Positions 7,850 to 16,898 of a DNA stretch of 53,207 bases are shown in pieces. Position numbers and translations under genes: made by a program. The notes under the pieces are model-generated. The model worked only from the letters and a program-made list of their open reading frames with translations, searched no databases and was not told where the DNA came from. Origin of the DNA: DASYRX01 sp036003845 (GTDB lineage Bacteria > Gemmatimonadota > Gemmatimonadetes > Gemmatimonadales > Gemmatimonadaceae); the NCBI GenBank assembly GCA_036003845.1, contig DASYRX010000230.1:1-53207 (forward strand), read 5' to 3'. How positions within the stretch are numbered: position 1 is the first letter of the stretch; each line of letters starts with the position of its first letter.

Positions 7850-8160
7850 CAAAACGAGGCGGCCGGAGCGGCGGGAGCGGCCGACGGACGATGGCGCTCG
7901 CCCTGCTTGCGTTTCTGGTGCTCGCCTCGGCGATTGTCTGGCGAAAGTCAGTCGGCTTCGCGGAAGGCCAGCGGTTGCGTCAGCTCGCCGAGCGACGCAC
8001 CGAGCTGGATGCCAAGCGCACGCGACTTGACGGTGAGATCCGTTCGAATCTCACGCTGCGCAAGCTTGGTGCTGTTGTCGAAAAGCGCCTCGGTTTGAAG
8101 GTGCCCGCCGACAGCCAGATCATTCTCCTCACGCGCCCGCGCGCCGATTCGCTGCCATAG
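7846..8160 (+). CDS. ftsL: FtsL-like septal protein
   Basis: The 104-residue protein has a basic cytoplasmic tail rich in Gly and Arg (M-T-K-R-G-G-R-S-G-G), one transmembrane helix (about residues 15-31), and a periplasmic coiled coil with heptad Leu spacing (R-L-R-Q-L-A-E-R-R-T-E-L-D). This is the FtsL/DivIC architecture that helps activate the FtsW-FtsI septal synthase. Sequence conservation in this family is weak, so the call rests on architecture and on position between rsmH and ftsI. The ATG at 7846 overlaps the rsmH stop; a longer in-frame opening from 7675 would sit entirely within rsmH and is rejected. Confidence 0.82.
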   Translation: MTKRGGRSGGSGRRTMALALLAFLVLASAIVWRKSVGFAEGQRLRQLAERRTELDAKRTRLDGEIRSNLTLRKLGAVVEKRLGLKVPADSQIILLTRPRADSLP

Positions 8161-8162
8161 AC

Positions 8163-10151
8163 ATGCTGCGCATCAATCGGCTCGCCGTCGTCAACTACTC
8201 GCTCGTGGCGTTTGCCGGCGCGCTCGTCGTGAAGTCGTTCTGGGTGCAGCTGGTGGAAGGGAACCGCTGGTCGAGCCTCGCCGACAATCAGCATTACACA
8301 GGGTCTGCGCTTCCAGCTCGGCGCGGGACCATCCTCGATGCGACGGGCCTAACGCTTGCCGAGAGCCAGCAGCTGATCACGCTGAGCGTGGCGCCGCGCG
8401 AAGTGCGCGACGTCCGAAAACTCGAGCGTGCATTGCTCAAAGTGGGGATCGCGCGCGACGTCGCGCGAGCCGCGAGCGACACGAAGCGCCGTTGGGTCCC
8501 GCTTCCGCGTCGTTTCAATCCGTCAGAAGTCGCCGCGCTCACCAAGATGAGAGGCGTGTACACGAGCGTCGCGACGCAGCGCGTGACGATTCAATCGGAC
8601 GGCGTGCGGCGCCTCGTCGGGCGTACGCGCGATTCGTTAGGTGTCGAGGGTCTGGAGCTGCTCCTGGACTCGCTGCTCCGCGGGACAACCGGACAAACGC
8701 GTCTCAAACGCGCGCCTCGCGGCGTTCGCATCGAAGTCGACGAGCCTGCGCGCCTCGCGCCGCGAGACGGCCACTCGGTGACGCTCACCATCAATCATGC
8801 GCTGCAGGACATCACGGATCGTGCGCTGCTCGCGGGAGTCGCGGAGCGAAAGGCGACAGGCGGCGATGTCGTCGTGCTCGATCCGCGCACTGGTGACATT
8901 CTCGCGATGTCGTCGGTGCGGCGTGAGATCAAGAGCAACATCGCTAGCGCCGTCACCGAGCCTTACGAGCCCGGCTCGACGCTCAAGCCGTTCGTCGCGG
9001 CGGCGCTTCTCGAGCGAGGACTCGCGCGGCCGGACGAGCAGATCGCGACGCATAACGGGGAATGGACGATCAACGGCCGTACGATCCACGACGAGCACAA
9101 AGCGGCATCGATGTCTGTCGTGGACGTGATTCGCTTCTCGAGCAACATCGGCATCGCGCAATTGTCTCTGCGTCTCAGCTCGCCCGCGCTGTACGCACTG
9201 TTGCGAGATCTTGGCTTCGGAACGCCGACGGGAGTGGCTTATCCGTCCGAAGCCCCGGGTATCCTCCGCGAGCCTCGCTCGTGGACCGTGCCGTCGCACA
9301 TGTCGCATGCCATGGGATACGAGCTGTCTGTCACTCCGTTGCAGCTTGCGCTCGCGTACGCGACCATAGCTAATGGCGGTGAGTTGCTCGAGCCGCAGCT
9401 CGTTAGGGAGATTCGCGATGCGGACGGCGCGGTCGTGTACCGACGTCAGTCGCGCGTTGTGCGCCGCGTGATGACGAAAGCCACAGCTGAGCAGCTGCGT
9501 GATGTGCTCAAGAGCGTAGTCGACAGCGGGACGGCCGTCGATGCCGATCTCGCGACATTCGATCTCGGAGGCAAGACGGGAACGGCGCGGCGTACCGCGT
9601 CGGGTCGTTATGCGCGCGGTCAGTACACGGCGTCGTTCGTGGGAATGTTTCCCGCGCGCGCGCCGCAACTCGTGCTACTCGTCAAGATCGACAATCCGGG
9701 CACGACGATCTTCGGTGGCCGCGCGGCGGCACCGATCGCCAAATCGATCATCCAGGGGGCGCTCGCGTCGCGTGAGGCACCTTTCGACGCCATCGGACTC
9801 GCAGCCGAGCGCTTGGCGCACATCCCGCGCATCGAGAGCGAATCTCTGCGCGTCGTGCAGTCCATTGGCACCACCGTCGCGAGCGAAGGCGAGGGGACGG
9901 ATAACATCGGGCTGGACGCGCCGCCGCGCAGCGAATCGATCGACCTCGCGTCGCTGGCCGCAAAGGACAGCGTCGGGCGCGAGTCCGTGGCCGTGCCGGA
10001 ACTGGACGGAGAGACGCTGCGCGAAGCTGTCCGGCGCTTGCATGCGGCTGGCTTTCGCGTGCAGGTGATCGAGGGCAAGGGCAAGGAGACATCGCCTCCG
10101 GCCGGGACTCGGCTCACGCGAGGCTCGCTCGTTAGGGTGCGGCATAGGTGA
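8163..10151 (+). CDS. ftsI: Septal peptidoglycan transpeptidase FtsI (PBP3) with PASTA domain
   Basis: FtsI cross-links peptidoglycan at the division site. The 662-residue class B penicillin-binding protein has an N-terminal membrane anchor (about residues 8-25), the R-R-G-x-I-x-D pedestal motif near 53, and the three active-site motifs: Ser272-T-L-Lys275, Ser326-S-Asn328 and Lys471-T-G. A C-terminal PASTA-like domain (about 610-662, opening V-P-E-L-D-G) is present, as in the Spo0VD/FtsI type of many non-proteobacteria. It starts two bases after ftsL and its TGA overlaps the murE GTG (GTGA), so it is inside a tightly coupled operon with its glycosyltransferase partner FtsW downstream. Confidence 0.95.
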   Translation: MLRINRLAVVNYSLVAFAGALVVKSFWVQLVEGNRWSSLADNQHYTGSALPARRGTILDATGLTLAESQQLITLSVAPREVRDVRKLERALLKVGIARDVARAASDTKRRWVPLPRRFNPSEVAALTKMRGVYTSVATQRVTIQSDGVRRLVGRTRDSLGVEGLELLLDSLLRGTTGQTRLKRAPRGVRIEVDEPARLAPRDGHSVTLTINHALQDITDRALLAGVAERKATGGDVVVLDPRTGDILAMSSVRREIKSNIASAVTEPYEPGSTLKPFVAAALLERGLARPDEQIATHNGEWTINGRTIHDEHKAASMSVVDVIRFSSNIGIAQLSLRLSSPALYALLRDLGFGTPTGVAYPSEAPGILREPRSWTVPSHMSHAMGYELSVTPLQLALAYATIANGGELLEPQLVREIRDADGAVVYRRQSRVVRRVMTKATAEQLRDVLKSVVDSGTAVDADLATFDLGGKTGTARRTASGRYARGQYTASFVGMFPARAPQLVLLVKIDNPGTTIFGGRAAAPIAKSIIQGALASREAPFDAIGLAAERLAHIPRIESESLRVVQSIGTTVASEGEGTDNIGLDAPPRSESIDLASLAAKDSVGRESVAVPELDGETLREAVRRLHAAGFRVQVIEGKGKETSPPAGTRLTRGSLVRVRHR

Positions 10152-11638
10152 CAGTGGCGCTCGCTGGCATCAGGGAGGCGCTCTCGCGCGCCGGCCTCGT
10201 TGTCTCGTTGGACGGCTCGCTGCCGGTGGAAATCACCGCCGTCACTGACGACAGCCGCCGCGTCGTGCCAGGCGCGCTGTTCCTCGCTGTGCGCGGCGCG
10301 ACGGCGGATGGCCACAACTATCTAAAGGATGCCGAGGCCGCGGGGGCGGCGGCTGCTGTCGTAGAGGCGGAGGGGCGAACGACGCTTCCGGCCATCCGGG
10401 TGCACGACGGGCGCGCGGCAGCCGCGATCGCCGCGGCTGCATTTCATGGATGGCCGGCGACTTCGCTGCGCCTTCTTGCCGTCACGGGCACGAGCGGGAA
10501 GTCTACGACGGTCGCCATGCTACGACATATGTTCGACGAACCGCCCGGTTCGAGCGCGTCGATCGGCACGTTAGGCGTGTTGCGCGGATCGGTAGGGGCT
10601 CCTCTGGCTGACATCGGCGGACTGACGACACCTGGCCCGATCGAGTTGCAGCGCGTGCTGCGCGCGCTCGTCGACGCCGGCGTCAAAACTGTCGCGGCCG
10701 AAGTCTCCTCACACGCGCTCGACCAGAAACGCGTCGGCGCGGTTCTCTTCGACGCCGCGGTGTTCACGAATTTGTCGCACGAGCATCTCGACTATCACGG
10801 CACGATGGCTGCCTACCTTGCCGCGAAGGCGAGCCTGACGAGGATGCTCACGCCTAACGGTGCGGCGATCGTCAATGCAGACGACCCCGCATGGCACGAC
10901 TTGCCACCCACGCCGCGCCGCATATCGTTCGGCATGCATGTAGCCGCCGACGTCTCCGCGCGCGGTGCGACGTTCGCCCCGACTGGCAGTCGCTGGACAC
11001 TCGTGACGCCGGACGGCGAGGCCGACGTCACGCTGCCATTGCTCGGCGACTTCAACGTGATGAACGCGCTTGGCGCAGCGGCCACTGCGTGGGCGCTCGG
11101 TGTGCCGGTCGCCACGATCGCTGAGCAGCTCGAGAGCGTGCAGCAAGTCCCCGGACGATTGGAGCGCATCTGGTCGCATCCAACAGTGTTGCGTGACTAT
11201 GCGCACAAGCCCGACGCGTTGCAGCGCGCCCTCGACGCCGTGCGACCTTTCGTGCCCGCGGGGAAGCGCATCATCACCGTCGTGGGCTGCGGCGGCGATC
11301 GCGATCGCGCCAAGCGACCTGTGATGGGCGGCATAGCGCAGGCCAAGAGCGACCTCGTCATCATAACGAGCGACAATCCGCGAACAGAAGATCCGGAGCA
11401 CATTCTCGACGAGATGGCGGCGGGCATGACCAACGGGAAGCCGTATGAGCGCATCGAGGACAGGCGCGCGGCGATCGCACGCGCGCTCGACGTAGCGGCG
11501 CCTGACGACGTGGTGGTGCTCGCGGGGAAGGGACACGAGACGTATCAGATCCGCGGAACGACGAAGTATCCGTTCGATGAGAGCCAGATCGTCGCGGAGC
11601 TCGCATCGAAGCGTGGCGATCGGGCGGACAGCGAATGA
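10148..11638 (+). CDS. murE: UDP-MurNAc-L-Ala-D-Glu:meso-DAP ligase MurE
   Basis: MurE adds the third residue of the peptidoglycan stem peptide. The 496-residue protein has the Mur ligase P-loop T-G-T-S-G-K-S-T (113-120), the substrate motif T-T-P-G-P, E-V-S-S-H-A-L, a lysine in Y-L-A-A-K (Lys227) at the position usually carbamylated, and the specificity motif Asp409-Asn-Pro-Arg412. DNPR marks meso-diaminopimelate enzymes; lysine-adding enzymes have a different motif here. The wall is therefore predicted to be DAP-type. The start is a GTG overlapping the ftsI stop, and the stop overlaps the murF ATG. Confidence 0.96.
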   Translation: MTVALAGIREALSRAGLVVSLDGSLPVEITAVTDDSRRVVPGALFLAVRGATADGHNYLKDAEAAGAAAAVVEAEGRTTLPAIRVHDGRAAAAIAAAAFHGWPATSLRLLAVTGTSGKSTTVAMLRHMFDEPPGSSASIGTLGVLRGSVGAPLADIGGLTTPGPIELQRVLRALVDAGVKTVAAEVSSHALDQKRVGAVLFDAAVFTNLSHEHLDYHGTMAAYLAAKASLTRMLTPNGAAIVNADDPAWHDLPPTPRRISFGMHVAADVSARGATFAPTGSRWTLVTPDGEADVTLPLLGDFNVMNALGAAATAWALGVPVATIAEQLESVQQVPGRLERIWSHPTVLRDYAHKPDALQRALDAVRPFVPAGKRIITVVGCGGDRDRAKRPVMGGIAQAKSDLVIITSDNPRTEDPEHILDEMAAGMTNGKPYERIEDRRAAIARALDVAAPDDVVVLAGKGHETYQIRGTTKYPFDESQIVAELASKRGDRADSE

Positions 11639-13008
11639 CGTTCTGGACGATCGACAGGTTGTCGCATGCGCTCTCCGGAGAGCTCGTGGGGGCGCGTCCG
11701 TTAGGCACCGCCCGCATCGGCGCCATCAGCACGGACACGCGCACGGTGAAGAGCGGCGATTGCTTCGTGGCGCTGCGTGGTGAGACCTTCGACGCACACG
11801 ACTTTCTCAAAGAAGCCGTCGACAAGGGGGCCGCTGCGCTCGTCATACACGACGCGCGGCGCGCAACCGGTCTCGGCGTGCCCGTCTTCGTCGTCCACGA
11901 CACACTGCGCGCGCTCTGGTCCCTTGCAGGCTTTCGCCGCCGCGCATGGGGTGGAAGTGGACGCCCGATCATCGCCGTGGCCGGATCGAACGGGAAGACG
12001 ACGACGAAGGAGCTGGTCAACGGCGCGCTGTCGACGACCTTCGAGGTGCACGCTACGCGCGGGAACCTGAACAATCACGTCGGCGTCCCACTCACGCTCC
12101 TCTCGCTCGCCGACGAAGCGGACCTGGCGATCGTCGAGGTCGGGACGAATCATCCGGGCGAAGTCGCTGCGTTAGGCGCGCTCGTCGAGCCGACGGTCGC
12201 GATCATCACTTCGATCGGCGAAGAGCATCTCGAGGGCCTCGGCGACATGGCCGGGGTGCTACGTGAGGAGGCATCCATCTGCCGAGGGGCTGCGGTCGCG
12301 GTGACGCCGGCATCACAGCCCGAGATCGGGGTCGCTGCGCAGCAGCTCGCCGGCCGAGTCGTGAGCGCTGGGTTGGATTCTGGCGACGTGACGCCAACGT
12401 CGTACTCCATGAACGACGATGGTTTCGGCAGCCTAACGTTCGGCGACGTCACGGTGAAGCTGGCGATTCCCGGCATCCACATGCTTCGCAACGCGATGCT
12501 GGCTGTCGCTACGGCGGAGGTCTGCGGTGTGTCGCGGGAAACAGCTGCGCGCGGGCTCGCCGCAGTCGCTCCGCTTCCAATGCGCGGTGTGTGGCGAACG
12601 CTGGGGCGCGCGACGCTGATCAACGACGCCTACAACGCGAATCCGGCGTCGATGCGGGAGGCTATCATGCTGCTCGACGCACTCAAGACGGGCCGCCAGC
12701 GCGTTCTCGTCATCGGGTCAATGCTCGAGTTAGGCGCGCACAGCGAGGCGTATCATCGCGAGATCGCCGAGCGAGCGCTCAAGTCGTCCGCGGGCGTAGT
12801 GGCAGCGGTCGGTGAGTTCAGGCGCGCATTCCAGCAGCTTGGAAACGTCAATGGCAGAGTTGTGGTAGCGGATACCGCCGAAGCGCTGTGGCCGCAGCTC
12901 GCGCCGCGGCTGGCGCCTGACGCCGTTGTCCTTCTCAAAGCCTCACGAGGCGTGAAGCTGGAGCGTTTGGTACCATTCATCGAGGCGTGGGCCACGCCGG
13001 CAGCCTAA
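11635..13008 (+). CDS. murF: UDP-MurNAc-tripeptide:D-Ala-D-Ala ligase MurF
   Basis: MurF attaches D-Ala-D-Ala to complete the UDP-MurNAc pentapeptide. The 457-residue protein has the P-loop G-S-N-G-K-T-T-T (117-124), N-L-N-N-H-V-G-V-P and E-V-G-T-N-H-P-G-E, all typical of MurF, and the C-terminal ligase domain with N-D-A-Y-N-A-N-P. The ATG overlaps the murE stop (ATGA). The TAA stop at 13006-13008 lies inside GCCTAACG, a copy of the dispersed word. The D-Ala-D-Ala ligase gene ddl that would supply the dipeptide is not in this cluster. Confidence 0.96.
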   Translation: MTFWTIDRLSHALSGELVGARPLGTARIGAISTDTRTVKSGDCFVALRGETFDAHDFLKEAVDKGAAALVIHDARRATGLGVPVFVVHDTLRALWSLAGFRRRAWGGSGRPIIAVAGSNGKTTTKELVNGALSTTFEVHATRGNLNNHVGVPLTLLSLADEADLAIVEVGTNHPGEVAALGALVEPTVAIITSIGEEHLEGLGDMAGVLREEASICRGAAVAVTPASQPEIGVAAQQLAGRVVSAGLDSGDVTPTSYSMNDDGFGSLTFGDVTVKLAIPGIHMLRNAMLAVATAEVCGVSRETAARGLAAVAPLPMRGVWRTLGRATLINDAYNANPASMREAIMLLDALKTGRQRVLVIGSMLELGAHSEAYHREIAERALKSSAGVVAAVGEFRRAFQQLGNVNGRVVVADTAEALWPQLAPRLAPDAVVLLKASRGVKLERLVPFIEAWATPAA

Positions 13009-13026
13009 CGTCAATCCCGGAATCTC

Positions 13027-14166
13027 GTGCTCCATCTCATCCTCACGCCGTTTCTCGACGACTTTCCCTCACTGCGGCTCATCAATTACATCACGTTCCG
13101 CGCTGGTGCCGCGGCGGTCACGGCTCTGCTCGTGGCGTTCATTGTCGGTCCCTCGATAATCCGGCGTCTCAGTGCAATGGCGCAGCAGGTCGTGCGTGAA
13201 GGAACACCGGATACGCACAAGGCAAAGGGCTCGACCCCCACGATGGGTGGACTGATCATCCTCGCCGCCGTGTTCATCGCGACACTGCTGTGGGGCCGCC
13301 TGACGAACACGTACGTCCTGCTGGCATTGCTCGTCACGCTTTGGATGGGAGGCATCGGTTTTCTCGACGACTACCTGAAGCTCAAGCAGAAGCGCGAAGG
13401 GAAGAAGAACGAAGGCCTTGTCGAGCGCTACAAGCTGGCCGGGCAGGTGTCGATCGGCGTGTTGTTAGGCTTGATCCTCTGGCTCGCGCCGCCGTCACAG
13501 CTGCCGGGCGCGTCGACGACGTTGCCGTTCTTCAAGTATGTGCTTGTTGTTCCGATCGCCGCATGGCTCGCCTGGCTGTACGTGCCATGGGTGGCGTTCA
13601 TCCTCACGGGTACGAGCAACGCTGTGAATCTGGCCGATGGACTGGACGGCCTCGCTGCAGGCCTGGCCGCAATCGCTCTCTCAGTGTTCGTGTTTTTCGC
13701 CTACGCCATGGGGCGGGTAGACACGAGCGCGTATCTGCAGCTCTACTATCTGCGCGGGTCAGGCGAGCTGGCCGTGTTTTGCGTTGCGCTCGTTAGTGCG
13801 TGCATCGGGTTCCTCTGGTTTAACGCGCACCCTGCGCAGGTCATCATGGGGGACACCGGAGCGCTCGCGTTAGGTGGAGCGATCGGCGCCGTCGCTCTTC
13901 TCCTCAAGAGCGAGCTGATTCTGGCGATCGTCGGTGGCGTTTTCGCCGCCGAGACAGTCTCGGTCATCCTGCAGCGCGTGGTGTTCAAATACCGCAAGCG
14001 GAAGTACGGGCTCGAGTACGCGCAGCAGCACCGGATATTCAAACGGGCGCCGCTGCACCATCACTTCGAGCTGTCTGGGTGGACTGAGACGCAGGTCGTG
14101 ATCCGTTTCTGGATTTTGGGTATCCTGTGCGCGTTCCTGGCGCTCACGACGCTCAAGCTGCGCTAG
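13027..14166 (+). CDS. mraY: Phospho-MurNAc-pentapeptide transferase MraY
   Basis: MraY transfers phospho-MurNAc-pentapeptide to undecaprenyl phosphate, making lipid I at the inner membrane. The 379-residue protein is polytopic with about ten membrane segments. It shows D-T-H-K-A-K-G-S-T-P-T-M-G-G (62-75), the catalytic Asp114-Asp115, N-L-A-D-G-L-D-G-L-A (201-210), G-D-T-G-A-L-A-L-G-G and the cytoplasmic triple-histidine loop P-L-H-H-H-F-E. I use the GTG at 13027, 18 bases after murF, because it places the N-terminal helix as in relatives. Assignment is certain. Confidence 0.96.
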   Translation: MLHLILTPFLDDFPSLRLINYITFRAGAAAVTALLVAFIVGPSIIRRLSAMAQQVVREGTPDTHKAKGSTPTMGGLIILAAVFIATLLWGRLTNTYVLLALLVTLWMGGIGFLDDYLKLKQKREGKKNEGLVERYKLAGQVSIGVLLGLILWLAPPSQLPGASTTLPFFKYVLVVPIAAWLAWLYVPWVAFILTGTSNAVNLADGLDGLAAGLAAIALSVFVFFAYAMGRVDTSAYLQLYYLRGSGELAVFCVALVSACIGFLWFNAHPAQVIMGDTGALALGGAIGAVALLLKSELILAIVGGVFAAETVSVILQRVVFKYRKRKYGLEYAQQHRIFKRAPLHHHFELSGWTETQVVIRFWILGILCAFLALTTLKLR

Positions 14167-14221
14167 TGCCGTTTCACCGCGCAGGCGCAGTTATCGAGCG
14201 TCGTCGGGCGCACACGATGGA

Positions 14222-15589
14222 ATGGCAGTAGTGCCTGGAGAGGTAGCCGTCATTGGGCTCGCGCGCAGTGGCGTGGCGGTATCGAAGCTCCTGATCCGCC
14301 AGGGGGAACGCGTGTACGCGTCCGATGCGAGCAGCACCGGAGCAAGTGAGTCAGCAGTCGCGGAGCTCACAGCGTTAGGTGCGGCGGTTGACGTGGGGAG
14401 GCACGATGTCGCCCGTGTCGCGAACGCGCGGTACGTCGTCACGAGCCCCGGCGTGCCACCTAACGCGCCGCCATTGGCCGCGGCCCGTGCTGCTGGCAAA
14501 GAGATTCTTAGCGAAGTGGAAATTGCTCTACGAGCGCTGCCTAACACGCGCTACATCGCCGTCACCGGAACGAAAGGCAAATCCACGACGACGAGTCTGA
14601 TATCCAAGCTTCTCAAGTCTCTAGGTCTCGACGCCGAAGACGCGGGGAACATCGGCACGCCACTGAGTTTGCTCCCGCTTCGCGAAAAACATCCGACGTG
14701 GGTCGCGCTCGAGATCTCGTCGTTCCAGCTCCACGATACGCCGAGCATCGCACCGACCGTTGGGGTCCTAACGAACCTGGCGCCCGACCATCTCGATCGA
14801 TACGACGGCGACGTCAACGCGTATTACTCCGACAAGAAGCTGCTCTTTCGCAACTCGACGGCCGAGTCCGCGCGCGTCGTGAATGCCGACTTTCCGGAAG
14901 TTCGCTCGCTCGTCAAAGGTACGCCGGGCACCGAGTACGGATATTCCGTCGAGTCAACTGCGGACGCGTGGCTCGATAAACAGCGCGATCGCCTCATGCT
15001 GTTCGGCGAGGAGCTGATGCCGCGCTCGCAGCTGCCGCTCGCGGGCAATCAGAACGTTGCGAACGCGCTCGCCGCAGCGTTGGCAGTGAGCGTCGCGGAT
15101 CCCGCGCACCGCAACGAGGACGCTCGCGCGCGGATGCGCGCGGCTCTAACGCAGGCTGCTCCGCTGCCGCATCGATTTCAGCCTGTGGGCGAGTTCGAGG
15201 GCGTGCTGTGGGTCAATGACTCGAAAGCGACCGACGTGCTCGCGGCGCGCGTTGCCATCGAGAATATGACGCGGCCCACTGTCCTGCTGCTGGGCGGCAG
15301 GGGCAAGGGTGAATCGTACGGCGGGTTGCGCGAGGCCGTGCGCGCGCACTGCAAAGCCGTGATTGCGTATGGAGAAGAGGGCGACAAGATTGCGGCGGAC
15401 CTGGCGGGGGCGTCGACAATCGAGCGCCTAACGGGAGACTTCGAGACTGTGCTTCGGCGCGCACGCGCACTCGCCCGCCCGGGCGACGCCATTTTACTCG
15501 CTCCCGCTGTAACAAGCTGGGACATGTTCAAAGATGCCGAAGAACGCGGTTCTGCCTTCGCTGCCTTCGCGCGCGCAGGGACCGTATGA
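14222..15589 (+). CDS. murD: UDP-MurNAc-L-Ala:D-Glu ligase MurD
   Basis: MurD adds D-glutamate to UDP-MurNAc-L-alanine. The 455-residue protein has the N-terminal Rossmann motif G-L-A-R-S-G-V-A, the P-loop T-G-T-K-G-K-S-T (115-122), E-I-S-S-F-Q-L, the N-L-A-P-D-H-L-D-R-Y block and the C-terminal ligase motif W-V-N-D-S-K-A-T. It begins 55 bases after mraY, one of the longer gaps in this part of the cluster; that gap shows no clear promoter. Its TGA overlaps the ftsW ATG (ATGA). Confidence 0.96.
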   Translation: MAVVPGEVAVIGLARSGVAVSKLLIRQGERVYASDASSTGASESAVAELTALGAAVDVGRHDVARVANARYVVTSPGVPPNAPPLAAARAAGKEILSEVEIALRALPNTRYIAVTGTKGKSTTTSLISKLLKSLGLDAEDAGNIGTPLSLLPLREKHPTWVALEISSFQLHDTPSIAPTVGVLTNLAPDHLDRYDGDVNAYYSDKKLLFRNSTAESARVVNADFPEVRSLVKGTPGTEYGYSVESTADAWLDKQRDRLMLFGEELMPRSQLPLAGNQNVANALAAALAVSVADPAHRNEDARARMRAALTQAAPLPHRFQPVGEFEGVLWVNDSKATDVLAARVAIENMTRPTVLLLGGRGKGESYGGLREAVRAHCKAVIAYGEEGDKIAADLAGASTIERLTGDFETVLRRARALARPGDAILLAPAVTSWDMFKDAEERGSAFAAFARAGTV

Positions 15590-16755
15590 AGGACCATATG
15601 AACGTTCGTACGCGCTGGGCGATGTCAGTCGAGGCCCGCGGACTCACGGTCATTACAGCGGTGCTGGCAGTGTTTGGCCTCGCTACGCTGTACAGCGCCA
15701 GCGCGATCGTCGCGATGCAGGAGGGTGCCTCGTCCACGCACTACTTCTTCCGGCAGGCGATCGGAATGGGCGCCGGCATCGTCGTCTTCGCGATTGTCGC
15801 CAAGGTCGACGCCGAGCGGTGGCGCAAGCTCGCCTGGCCGCTGATGCTCGGAACAGCGGCCGCGATGCTCCTGACGGTGCTGCCGTTCACGCGTAGCATC
15901 GCCCCTGAGGTCAACGGCTCTCGCCGATTCCTGCTCGGCACGTCGCTGCAGCCATCGGAGCTGGGCAAGCTTGCGATCGTAATCTGGACCGCGATGCTGC
16001 TCGTGAAGAAAGGCCCCGATGGGATGCGTCGCCTAACGAAAGGCCTGCTGCCGTTTCTCGTCGTAGTCGGCGCGCTCGGACTGCTGGCGATCTTTCAGCC
16101 CGACCTCTCCGTCGCGATGATGTACACGCTTGTCATGGCGATAATCCTCTTCGCCGGTGGCGTGCGCATCGGCCATTTTGTGGCGCTTGGCATCATTGCC
16201 ACGCCTGTTTTGTGGAGCAAACTCCAGGAACTGCAGTACGCCATGCAGCGCGTGTTGGCGTATCTCAACCCGACGACGGCGCAGGACATCGGCTACCAAC
16301 TCAAGCAGTCGCTCATCGCCGTTGGATCCGGCGGCTTGCTCGGCAATGGTTTTGGCAACGGTCGTCAAGCATACGGCTTCATCCCGTTCGGGCAGACTGA
16401 TTTCATCGCATCCAACGTGGGCGAGGAATGGGGCTTCATCGGCATGCTGTTCCTCGTGGTTATCTACGCCATCTATACCTACCTCGGAATGCGCATCGCG
16501 CGGAACGCGCGCTCGCCGTTCCTGCAGCTGGTCGCAGTGGGCCTAACGGTGACAATGGCGATCACGGCGTACTTGCACATCGGCGTCGTCATCGGATTGC
16601 TCCCCACGACAGGTCTCACGCTGCCATTCGTATCCTACGGACGGTCCAACTTGCTCCTGTCTTTCCTCATGACAGGCATTCTCGTGAACATCGGAAGCTC
16701 CAAAGAGCGAGTGCACGGGGCTGCCGCGACGGATCCACTCGTGTCGCCGGCATAA
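15586..16755 (+). CDS. ftsW: Septal peptidoglycan glycosyltransferase FtsW (SEDS family)
   Basis: FtsW polymerises lipid II at the septum in complex with FtsI. The 389-residue protein has about ten membrane segments and SEDS landmarks: an early Y-S-A-S block, N-G-S-R-R-F and Q-P-S-E-L-G-K-L in the first half, a Q-P-D-L-S segment, the G-Q-T-D-F-I-A-S-N-V-G-E-E-W-G-F loop, and L-P-T-T-G-L-T-L-P-F-V-S-Y-G near the end. The start is the ATG overlapping the murD stop; a second ATG at 15598 is possible. Its location among mur and fts genes favours FtsW over RodA. Confidence 0.95.
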   Translation: MKDHMNVRTRWAMSVEARGLTVITAVLAVFGLATLYSASAIVAMQEGASSTHYFFRQAIGMGAGIVVFAIVAKVDAERWRKLAWPLMLGTAAAMLLTVLPFTRSIAPEVNGSRRFLLGTSLQPSELGKLAIVIWTAMLLVKKGPDGMRRLTKGLLPFLVVVGALGLLAIFQPDLSVAMMYTLVMAIILFAGGVRIGHFVALGIIATPVLWSKLQELQYAMQRVLAYLNPTTAQDIGYQLKQSLIAVGSGGLLGNGFGNGRQAYGFIPFGQTDFIASNVGEEWGFIGMLFLVVIYAIYTYLGMRIARNARSPFLQLVAVGLTVTMAITAYLHIGVVIGLLPTTGLTLPFVSYGRSNLLLSFLMTGILVNIGSSKERVHGAAATDPLVSPA

Positions 16756-16774
16756 GTATCAGTGTCACAAGCTT

Positions 16775-16877
16775 CACCGCGGACTAGCGCGGACCTGCCA
16801 CGGACGCAGGCGGACGCCTTCGTTTTCTTTAGCCGTCTCCGTGTCAGTCCGCGACGTGTCCGCGTCCCTCCGCGGTG
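16775..16877. repeat. Palindromic CGCGGAC-word spacer element, copy A
   Basis: The ftsW-murG spacer starts with CACCGCGGA (16775-16783) and ends with its exact reverse complement TCCGCGGTG (16869-16877). Between them GCGGAC and GTCCGCG words recur. A second element with the same termini and words lies at 34740-34892, so this is a dispersed repeat family rather than a chance hairpin. Confidence 0.75.
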
Positions 16878-16898
16878 GAATAGTTTGGAACCGCCGCC

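Noticed and set aside
8637..9668. 343-residue minus-strand open frame opposite ftsI
   Set aside because: It covers the FtsI catalytic motifs on the other strand, and its composition is Arg/His-rich with no recognisable fold.
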